This document shows, piece by piece, positions 55,301 to 64,000 of a stretch of DNA of 64,000 nt. The notes beneath the pieces are model-generated. The model ran no database searches. It had not been told where the DNA came from and saw only the letters and a program-made list of their open reading frames with translations. The translations under genes and the position numbers were made by a program. Position 1 is the stretch's first letter. Every line of letters starts with the position of its first letter. This stretch comes from Lineolata rhizophorae (taxonomy: Eukaryota; Ascomycota; Dothideomycetes; Lineolatales; Lineolataceae), in the NCBI GenBank assembly GCA_010093515.1, contig MU001679.1, forward strand, positions 597,138-661,137, read 5' to 3'.

Positions 55301-56439
55301 TGGCAGCTCATGTGGTTGCGCAATCTTCGCGGTGAGCGTGCCCTCAGACGGCTGTGGGTGGATAGGTATGATGAAATTGCCATGCGCACCCGACCAGCCC
55401 CTGGACAGTTGTTGAGGTCGTATGAGGATGGTTCTATGGTTCCACTCGCATAGAGCCAGTGATACGACTAATAGGATCCTACGCCTTCAATAACAAGATA
55501 AGCTATCTGCATGTATCTTATGATCCTAAGATGCACATGCTGCGACCTTCCTATGTGCTAGACTGTCTATCAGATTAGCCTATCATCACATCTCATCGCT
55601 CGAAAGACCGCTCCAAAATGCTCTCCTTAACAATGCCCTTCCCATTATTACTACCTCTCCTATCTCGAACTACCGGAAACAAAACTAACTACCTTCTGAC
55701 CCCTTTTTGAATATTGCTGCTGGCTCACACCATTTTGTTCAGTAGCCCGGGCCCTTTGCGATTAAACGTATGATATGTACAACACAAGCCTCTAATCCAC
55801 GTATGAATGAGTCCCGTGCCGGCCATAGTTCGCGTCCATACCAAATGCAAGACTCCTAGCACACATTGAGCCTCTTATGCTCTCCCTCCCCAGAATAAGC
55901 AAAGAATAGCAAAAATCGTACACGATGCCACCCGCCCTCGAACCCAGTTAAAGCAAGCCCAATTAATGTCCCAGACCCAGCATCCCCAAATAGGATCTGA
56001 AGAGAGAAAATAGAAACGCCGACGCACTTCTAATTGAACGTCGTCTCGAGTAGAACACAAACTTTGCCATGGTAAGAATGATCATGAAGTGACATCGAAA
56101 ATGACCACGGAGCAAAAGGCGGGAGCCAAAAATGATGCAGAACGCTCAACGCGCCCAAGAACGCCTCGCTAACCCCGCTCGTGTTGTAACGCCTGATGCC
56201 CGGAGTAAGGGAATGGAAAAGAAAAAACGATTTAAAGCCGCGCGAAACACGAAAAAATATGCTGAGGAAAAATAGGCATGCGTCGGTCATTCATGCCTTC
56301 GTCGCAAACAATGGGAGAGAAAAAGTGCGTTATGATCCCCCGTCTAAGATGGCAAACCCGACCGGTCTACCTCCCCCCCCCCTCCCCCGGTATTTTGCTA
56401 TGCAGCGCACTGGGAAGACGATGAACACCGGCTCTCCAT
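52337..56439. other. 4.1 kb region with no supported gene
   Basis: The left 300 bp should be the promoter of the secreted protein. A run of 17 A at 54339-54355 and TACTCCGTA-like words near 54631 are visible. Overlapping frames at 52929-53480 and 54454-54826 are low-content. At the right end, 56371-56388 is a near-pure C tract, 50 bases beyond the MFS stop codon and so in its 3' flank. Confidence 0.45.
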
Positions 56440-58381
56440 CTAGACTCTCTGCTCGGCCTCCTCGTCCGAGCTCTCCTCCACTGGCTCGACCATGATCCGG
56501 ACGACTTCCTGCTTTGTTCCGACCTCTTCGCCAGGCACGAAGCGGCACGGCGCCACCGCGCGCACCGTCGCCGTCTTGTTCTTCTGCCTCTTGATGAACG
56601 GAATTTGCGCGGCGCCGATCAGGGCGACCAAGGCGCCCACCCACCAAGCGAGCGGGGTGAAGCCAATCTTGGATCCGGCACCATACAGCGCCCCGGCGAG
56701 CGGGCTGGCCAGGGTGCGGCTCGCCGCGCCCGTCGACGCCGCAGCGCCGTTGATGCGACCGAGCTGCGCCGGGGAAGGCGCCGCCTCTTTGATCAGGATG
56801 AGCAGAAGGGGGTACACCAGAATGGAGAAAAAGTTCCTGATGGTGAGAGTGGAATAGATGCCGACGTAGAGCCAGTTGGATGGCAGGAGCACAAGGTAAG
56901 GCACAATGAAGTAGGCGAGCGGATGGCCGACGGTGACAAGGACGAAGAGGCGCCAGACGCCGAACCACGAAGCCATAATGGGGAAGACGGCGGCCTGGAT
57001 GAAAAGAGCGATGAGGCCGTTGACGCTGAGGATGAGACCGCACTGCTGGACGCTCAAGCCGAGGCCGCCGGCCATGCTGGAAAGGGCGCTCTCGGTGTGG
57101 AACATCATGCCACTGTTGCCTTCCAGGGAGAAGCCCGACACACTACCTGCCCGATCGTCCTGGTAGAAAATGGGCAGGAGGGTGTCGTAGAGCATGCTGT
57201 GCCAACAAAAAAGGCCGAGAGACGAGATCAGCACGATAGTTGAACTAGTGAAGACCTTGTCGCTGGCGGCCGAGTTGATGGACGACGGGCGGCCGTCAGA
57301 CTTGACGCGCCAGCGCTCCTCCTCCTCGATATTAACAGCGTCAAACGTTCCATAGGATTCTGTGGTGAGATCCGCGGGTGCGTGGGCGGTGCCTCCGGTT
57401 GCAGGCATCAGCGGAGTGTGGGCATTGGTCTCCTCCAAGTCTTCCGGCGTGCTCCAGGGCTGCATGTCCGGATGCGTCTCCTCCAGGAACAGCCATCCGG
57501 CCAGGATGGAAAGGAACAACAGAAATGCGCAAATGGCATTAGGCAAGAGGTATGGAAAAGTCTGAAAGATACCAACGTCTCCAAACGTGTCCGGGAAGTT
57601 CTCCGCAGGTTCGGCAAAGTAGCCACCAATCGACGCTGTAAGCAACCAGAAAACGTTAGCACACTATGCTGAGGAATGACTACGGGAGTATTTGTCCTTT
57701 TTGCCACTTACGTCCAATGATGGTGCCGACGGACCAAACGAAGGGCATAACCGCAAATGCTTTCGCTATATGAAGTTAGCATTGGTCACGTCTATCCGAC
57801 GCTGAAAGAAGCGGGGTGAATGGCCACTTACGTTCATGCTCAGGTTTCTTGACCAGCTCGCCAACCATGGTCTGAATGACACCAATGTTGCCATTCAAGA
57901 TGCCACCGAGGGCTCTGCCAACAAGGGCGATCCAAAAGTTGGGAGCGAAACCGACGATGAGAAGAGACAAAAGCGTCCCAGCGCAACCTAGCAAGAGGAC
58001 AGGCTTGCGGCCTACGCGGTCCGATAGGCCGCCCCAGTACATGCCCGTGGCCGCCTCGGCGAGGGCGAAGGCCGAGATGAGCACGCCGGAGTAGAAGGCG
58101 GCATTGTTCTCGTCACCAATCTGGAAGTGAAGGACGAGCTTCCAGGCGTAGGGGAAGATGCTGGTGAGGGCGATGGGCTCGGCGACTCTAACGAGGGCTG
58201 CGAGCGTGCCGTTAGCGCATTAGCCGGGTGGCGGTGATGGTGAAAACGAGTGGTCGTCATGAGGGCTGGCTGGGTGGCAAGCACGAGAAGGAGCAACACA
58301 CGTACCTAGAACGAATAACTGAGCAGCTGGAAACTTTTCCGGGTCTCGGGGGCGGATTCTTCGCTGGCGGGTGAGATTCAT
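56440..58381 (-). CDS. MFS transporter, ZIFL1/YCR023C-like (DHA1 group)
   Basis: Major facilitator superfamily carrier, probably an H+ antiporter. Relatives include yeast YCR023C and plant ZIFL proteins, but the substrate here is unknown. Four exons (58306-58381, 57832-58197, 57712-57765, 56440-57635) close in phase and give 563 residues. About twelve hydrophobic segments are visible. The loop between segments 2 and 3 carries the MFS motif A (GLSDRVGRKP, residues 82-91). A later junction forms GTIIGPSIGGYF, the expected motif at the end of segment 5. A long cytosolic loop rich in Glu, Thr and Ser lies between the two halves (from EETHPDMQPWSTPEDLEE). The C-tail is acidic (VEPVEESSDEEAEQRV). 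Three introns of 66-108 nt all have GTAAGT or GTACGT donors. The exon of only 54 nt is easily missed by gene finders. Confidence 0.93.
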
Positions 58382-61300
58382 GTTCCTCGAATCCGGCTTG
58401 ATTCTTACTATTGTGTCAACACGCGTGTGGGCTTTTCTGTTGAGTGACACGAGCTTTCTTGACGGAGGGGTGGAGAGCGCTGTTGGAGTCCCTGTTACGT
58501 CAGGAACGACCCAGTGCGACGCTTCAAAAGTCCTCGACCACAGCGGCAGCGTATAGGAAGGAGAAAAGGAAAGAAGGCGCAACCGGAAGAAGGGCGGGAG
58601 GGCAGTATATAAATTTTCTGGGTGGCGGGAGGGTGGCAGAACCGCGGACGGTGGCCGAGCGACGCCCGAGCACTCTGCTGGCGCTACTCATCCGCACTTC
58701 GTGGGCCCTCTAGATCGATCATCGGCCACCATCGGAGGCCTGCGCCCGGAAAGCGCCCCCACCGCCAGCCGATTCCGCTCCCAACGCACTCAGACGCGCG
58801 CTTCCCGGTCAAGCGCGTCCTTCGCGCGCCCGGCGCCGCGTCCAAAATTATCCTGCCTCGAGATTCAGCACTCAATTGTCACTCTTTGGCGCGGCCGCGA
58901 GGCTCTTGTTTTCTTCCTCTCGCTTCGCGATGAAGCAGACGAGCATGTGCGGATCGAACGCAGCCAGCTAGAGGCCGTCGAGCCCCACCATGCGCCGCCA
59001 CCGACAGAATCGCTCCGGGGTCGGAGGCGCGCGATTGGCCGCCGGGCGGCGCTAGACCGTTGTCCGCGCAGGCCGCGCATCCGTGACTGGCCCGCACGCA
59101 CGGTCCCGCCGCGCGCCATGCCGGCCGCGGCCTAGCGCGCGGCCATTGGCGGTCTCGAACCCCGCGTTGATAGGGCGCACGACGCCCGGCTCCAACGGCA
59201 CGGCCAGCCAGAGCGCCGTGGCTCTTGCCCTTCGCTGCGTGCATCCCGGCAGAAGCAGAAGGAGAAAAGGCCCAAAGAGTCGCCTCGGGCTGCCCTCCGA
59301 GGCCCTTGACCCGCTGCCGGGGCCACCCGCAGCGCGACTTGGGCGGCGGGACGACGGGAGGCACGATGCTTGTCCGCACCCCTGCAGTCCGGCCGCCGCT
59401 GGGATTCCCGGCCAGCTTTGCGTCGCGTTATCCGCACGGCGCGTCTCGCTCGCCAAAAAGCGGGGCATGCATTGCGGGATGCTGCGGGTTGGCGTCCTCG
59501 GACAGAAGAAGCGAAACGAAGCCGCTGGACGAGGACGAGCAGGCGGGACCGGGAAAGAGGCTCGGCGCAGGCGGTCCGGTGGAAGGCACGAGAACCGCAG
59601 AAGCTGCGCCGCTCATCAGGAGCGGTCAGCGAGCAGCAGCGGCCAGCGGGACCGCGGGCAGGCCCAAAGCCGCAAAGGCCCCTCGCTGTTTCCAGGGTTG
59701 GAGCGGGATTCTGACTCCCCTATCGCGCGCAAATACCAGGGCAGGCGCGTCCTGCCAGCGCCCTGCTGTGCCTGCTCGCTCTGGCTCCGCCCAATTCTGC
59801 ACTATGCATGCCGGTCCGCGCAGGCCACCTCGCCCACGATCGCGGCGCTGCCTTCAGATCGACTCTGGCCAGAATGCCTCCGCGCAGCCCAAGGCCGCCA
59901 GATTGAGCAAGCGGCCTTGTTTCCTCCGGCCGGCGTCTCGCTAGTCAAAACGGCCCCGGGTGACACCCAGCATCTCGTTTTTTTGATGCTTTGCAAGCCA
60001 CTTTCAGCAGAGACCCAAAGCAAGACTTTCGATCCAATTTCCGCTTCCCGCTTCCCGCAGTCTCCCTAGCTGACAACCCCACATGGCCGTCTTGCGCAAG
60101 CACTCCTCTCTAGAAGATACCACCGACGCCATGATCGGTGATTTGATGGGCCTTTTCGGGCCATGTGCTCCCACCTCGCTCTCCGAGTTACGTAACCACC
60201 GCCAATGCGTCACCTGCCCGCTGATGGCACAGTAGATGGGTAGAACTACCTACGAAGCAAACACCTCCCCCCTGTGCCTCGTGTGTTCGTCGTATCTGAG
60301 CGAGCCCTCAAAGGGTTCGCATGGCGCGTCCGCAGCTACATCCAACCATCCCAAGGGTCTTCTGCTGCAAGGGCTCACACCACGAGGTTGGCATGTCTGG
60401 TAGGAAACGGGGTCTACGGCGTTCTAAGATCGCCGGCGCCCCTCCTTTCCATTCATCCTTTGGTAGCGCGAGATTGGCCCGTCGTTGCGCGTAGCTTCCC
60501 AATCGGGAAACGATAGCACTCGCGAATGGACATTTCCCACATGATGCGCAAATCAGCAACGCAAAGAGAAAACATGCTGAGACGCGCAAACGCCCCAACC
60601 CCGCAACAGCTGCGCCGCGCGCACATGCCCCAGCGGGAGATGGTGGGAAGAAATATCATTCCATCTCACCTGCAGGCGGTTGTTAATGTAGGAGGGGCGG
60701 CTCCTTCCGGTCTTTTACCCAGCATTCTGCATGTTGCTGTCGTTCGCCGCCGTTGCCGCTTGCTAGCTTGCCCATCGTACGCCGGCCTGGGACGACGGTG
60801 TATTGGGGGAACCGTCGCGCTGGGTGTGAGGGAGCCCAAGGTAGCGCCGGATGGGAGGCGCAGACCACCATCCGAACCGAGCCCATCTTAGCTCTCGACC
60901 GCTGGAGTTGCAGAAACACAAAAGCGGCTGGTTCGGTGCTCCGTTCGCGGCGGGCGCTCGGGTTGCTCGGCTATCACGAAGGCTACCGCAAGTAGTAAGC
61001 TCGTGCGTGTGGCGCTTTGCTTAGGTTCGGCGCAAGCATATGTACCTACGGATGTAGTACATATGGATGTGACTTCCTACAGTGGCATGGCGGCGGGGTG
61101 GAATGCACGTGTTTGCCCGCGCTTTTCTGTGGCTTCCGGCCTCCGGGGCGGCACAACAACCAAGAGGTGGGGGTGTCAAATAAAGGTCTTGGCGGACGCC
61201 AGTTCAGCCGCAACATCCCCGCGGCTCCCGTGACTTCGTGTAACGACATTCTACGCAAAACGCCGTACCGGAGGCCACCGACATCACCGTTTGCAGGCAT

Positions 61301-61394
61301 CCCACTCCACTTCTTATTGACTTACCTCGCGGTAGGTGCATCTGTTCCTGCGGGGCAAGATAAGACAAGCTCTTCGCGACCGACGGACGACGCC
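58382..61394. other. 3 kb GC-rich divergent intergenic region
   Basis: Lies between the MFS gene (-) and the F-box gene (+), so it contains both promoters. The central part (58.7-60.0 kb) is strongly GC-rich and open in several frames at once (59083-60069, 59225-59944, 58879-59379). Those frames are Arg/Pro/Ala-rich without motifs, so I treat them as chance. A near-palindromic CATATGTACC...GTACATATGG arrangement lies around 61038-61066. Confidence 0.45.
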
Positions 61395-63050
61395 ATGGAG
61401 ACCATGGGCCCGCCCGTCGGGCCCGTGCTCAACTCCTCGCCGCAGCTCTACCCTTCAAGCATTTCCAAGATGCACCACGCGACGACTCCGACTCCGACCC
61501 CGACAGCTCAGCACAACATCCAGCAGACATCGAGACTAGTGGCGCTGCCGGACGAGCTCCTGCTATGCATCCTCGACCTCGTCGACGACACGAAGACGTA
61601 CTGCGCGCTGGCGCGCGTGTGCCGGCGGTTGAGCTCCCTCGCCGACGCGTACGTTTACGCCTCGGTGCTGATCCGCACTCCAGCCGACGTCCAGGGCTTC
61701 TGCGCCGCACTCGCCCGCCGTTCGCCGACGCCGCCGCCGCGGGCCATTGGCGGGACGGACGAGACCGACGATGCGGCCGCGCGCGAGGCGCCGCGGCTCC
61801 GGCGCGTTGACCGCTGGGACCGCGTGCGCGAGCTGCAGATCCGATACGGGGTGGGCAACGAGGAGGGCATGGAGCGCATGACGGCGGTGCTGTGGGAGCT
61901 GCCGAACCTGCGGCGCCTGACCATCGAGTCACCGTGCTACAACGACACGCATTGGCGCGTCCGGTATCGCGGCTGGTCGAGCCAGAGCCGCATCCAGTTC
62001 CGGGGCCTGCTGTGGGCGGCCTCGGTGCTGATCGAACAGCCGCAATTCAGGCCGTTGGGTGCGCTCGAGAGTTGTAGGTTCTCATTCCTTTCAATTCCTA
62101 GTTGACTTCTTCGGGGATTGTACTATGTACTTTTCGCTAACCTCCCTATTCTGATAGTGACGCTACATTCCCACGCTAGCCAGCAACTGAACGAGATGTT
62201 CGACCTAGGTGCTACCGCCGTCGTCTTCCTCCACCCCACCCTCCGACACCTACACTTGTCCTGCTTCGACATTCCGCCGATCTCTTCCCTATCAGAAATC
62301 GTCCACAACCTGCCCTCCCTAGGACCGCTTGCCAAAACAACACCCTTGACCCACCTCGTCTTCGACGAATGCAACGTCTCAGCCGAGGGCCTCCACTCGC
62401 TCCTCGAATACCCGCGCGCGCTCCGGTCCCTCACTCTCGGCGAGCGCATCCACCACTTCCAGCGGCCGCCCTTCCGCACCGCGATCCTGGACCCCGACGG
62501 CCTTGTCCGGGCCCTCGCGCAGCAGGCCCACTCGCTCGCCCACCTCAAGCACACGGGTGCCCGCCACATCCCGGAGCTCTTCTCCGCGCGCCTCTCGCCG
62601 CACACATCGCACACGGCCGCCTGCCCCGCCGACTGCGCACTCGGCCTCTCGCGCATGACGGCGCTGCGCACCCTCGAACTCGGCGACGCGTCGTGCCTGC
62701 GCGCCTATCTACTCGACGAGGAGGTCCGGCTCGTCGACAACGCGGTCCCGCTGACCACGCCGCCGTCCAACGTCGTCATCGCCGCGCAGCAGCCGGAGCC
62801 CCATCCCGTCTGGTACGTCACCCCCCAGGGCTTGGCTGCCGTCGCCACCGCCACCGCGAATGTGGCCCCCGCCCCGTACAACCCGAACGCGTTCGCGCTG
62901 GGCGGCCGGCTGGATGCGACACGCGCCGGTGCCACCGGCGGCGCGCCGCCGCGCTTGGAAGTGCTGCGGTTGATCGCGTGCGGGGAGAGGCCGAGTCCGG
63001 TGGCGGATCTCGCGGCGGCGTGGCGCTTCGTGTTCCGGGGACCGCTGGGG

Positions 63051-63081
<31 letters not shown>

Positions 63082-63563
63082 GCACGGCGACGGCGGGGAC
63101 GAGGCCGCGGCGCCCCCGCTCGCTGCGGCGCGTCGACGTGGTGATGGGTGCCGTCCTCGAGGACGAGGTGGCGCTGGCGCTACTGCGCTGCGCGCAGCGC
63201 TCCCTGGACGACGAGATGTACGAGGCGGTGCGGGTGCGGGAGGCCGTCTTCGCGCTGGGGCGCGACATGGCGGCGCTGAAGGGGGTCGAGCTCCGGGTCT
63301 TCGGCGTCAGGGGCAGCTCGTGCATCCCGCCGTACATGTTCGGGGAGGCGGTGCCCTGGGAGGTGCTGGTTTACGAGGCCGGGAAGGCGGGCGGCAAGGT
63401 GTTTGGTAAGCGGGATGGAATCGACTGGAAGGATTGTTCGGTCGAGGAGAGGGTGGGGGGTAGGAGGTTTGCGGATTTTGTGGACGTTAGGAGGGGCAAG
63501 TTGGTGAGGAGTGGGAGGCCGGGTGAGGAGTGGTATCCGCCAGAGAATTGGGAGTGGATGTGA
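61395..63563 (+). CDS. F-box protein
   Basis: Probable substrate adaptor of an SCF (Skp1-cullin-F-box) ubiquitin ligase. Exon 1 is 61395-62073 and exon 2 is 62158-63563, giving 694 residues. The donor GTAGGT is weak, but the branch site GCTAACC and acceptor GATAG are good and phase closes. The F-box covers about residues 49-90 (LVALPDELLLCILDLVDD then ALARVCRRLSSLADAYVYAS). The remainder has scattered leucine-rich-repeat-like segments (LRHLHLSCFDI, LTHLVFDECNV, LRSLTLGERI, LRTLELGDAS), the usual substrate-binding part. A microsatellite of five GACGGC units (63051-63080) encodes a DG run. The start at 61395 has a good context (GCCATGG). The frame is open further upstream, but without other support. 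Substrate unknown. Confidence 0.87.
63051..63080 (+). repeat. (GACGGC)5 coding microsatellite
   Basis: Five perfect tandem copies of a hexanucleotide inside the F-box gene, encoding alternating Asp-Gly. A six-base unit changes length without shifting the frame, so it may vary between strains. Confidence 0.95.
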
Positions 63564-63883
63564 TTGGCGTGGTTTTGTTTATAGGTTGAATGGTGGGCGA
63601 AAGGTGCGAACAAGGCGGTGGGGAAGGGGTGACGGGAGAAATTCAAGATATAAGCGGGCGGCGTGATGAGCATGTTTTTGTCCAGGCTTTGGGTTGGGGT
63701 TAGAGGATGCAGACAAATAACGAGGTATGAATAACTAGGGGAAATGTTGAAAGCAAGAAAGTTCCGGTATAAGTATGGGCTGAGTCTAGACTGTTGGTAA
63801 GTAACGTATTCCACCACCGAGTCGCTCACCCCACCGAGTCGCTCAGAATTTCTTGGCAACCATCACCACCACTACTACGCGCG
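63564..63883. other. F-box 3' flank and likely transposon left end
   Basis: The left part is the F-box 3' UTR. At 63814-63828 and 63831-63845 the 15-base sequence CCACCGAGTCGCTCA occurs twice with a 17-base period. It is just upstream of the transposase-like start and is a good candidate for subterminal or terminal-repeat DNA of the element. The exact outer boundary and TA target duplication cannot be set without the other end. Confidence 0.5.
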
Positions 63884-64000
63884 ATGTTTCAACAATTACA
63901 CATGGATAAAGCTCAACAAGAAGGTAGGATTGAGCTTGCACTCCAGGCCTATAAGGAAGGCCAATTTCAAAGCCTGCGACGCGCCGCCGACGCGTTTAAC
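63884..64000 (+). mobile_element. N-terminus of pogo/Fot-like transposase (Psq HTH), cut by window edge
   Basis: The first 39 codons of an open frame starting at an ATG at 63884. After MFQQLHMDKA comes QQEGRIELALQAYKEG and then QFQSLRRAADAFN. This is the pattern of the Psq-type helix-turn-helix that opens many fungal DDE transposases of the Tc1-mariner/pogo group (Fot1, Pot2, Tigger-like): ...EGRI.LAI.A...G..SIR.AA..FNV. In such proteins this domain binds the terminal repeats. An alternative start is the second Met at 63902. The rest lies outside the window, so whether the element is intact or mutated cannot be judged. Confidence 0.72.

Noticed and set aside
59083-60069. Long plus-strand frame of 328 codons
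   Set aside because: The product is Arg/Pro/Ala-rich, without motifs. The same GC-rich DNA is open in several other frames on both strands, as expected by chance.
62369-63409. 346-codon frame inside the F-box gene
   Set aside because: A shifted frame of the F-box exon with extreme Arg/Pro/Gly content; the F-box frame has the leucine-rich pattern and correct splicing.

Overview
The window is nuclear DNA of a filamentous ascomycete, most likely a Sordariomycete. The signs are short phase-consistent spliceosomal introns (GTAAGT or GTATGT donors, CTAAC or CTGAC branch sites), a HET-domain gene, a CFEM protein, a CYP52-like P450, fungal Atg11 and TOR, and many AGGTACCT-like intergenic words. The class is inferred; no species is claimed. 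I support 19 protein genes, two of them cut by the window edges, and one intron-containing tRNA gene. All exon models were built by reading splice sites by eye and checking that reading phase closes across every junction.

Layout. 0-9 kb: atg11 (-, cut at the left edge) is divergent from a CENP-H-like kinetochore gene (+). Then come nhp6 (+) with a long leader, a tRNA-Gly(CCC) gene and sec11 (-). 10-15.8 kb: ETF-ubiquinone oxidoreductase (+), divergent from sec11; a HET-domain gene (+); a CFEM protein (-). 18.9-29.5 kb: a large disordered conserved protein (-), a 4.9 kb stretch without a supported gene, and glucosidase II beta (-). 30.3-38.3 kb is the most accessory-looking part: a Ser/Pro-rich disordered protein, a CYP52-like P450, an AT-rich stretch and an unrecognised intact single-exon gene. 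39.4-50.8 kb: the TOR kinase and a SLAC1/TDT-family transporter. 51.5-63.6 kb: a small secreted Ala/Thr/Gly-repeat protein (-), an MFS transporter (-) and an F-box protein (+). 63.8-64.0 kb: the start of a Psq-HTH transposase, cut by the right edge.

How the genes relate. Most are unlinked housekeeping genes. Several act in cell growth and secretion: TOR and Atg11 in nutrient control and selective autophagy, Sec11 and glucosidase II beta in ER entry and glycoprotein folding. No biosynthetic cluster, CRISPR array or defence island is visible. The items most worth following are the unrecognised gene at 37.1-38.3 kb, the repeat-rich secreted protein at 51.5-52.3 kb, a two-codon uORF just before the HET gene, the TACGTAGTA motif repeated between genes, the TOR triple-AG acceptor and the transposon at the right edge.
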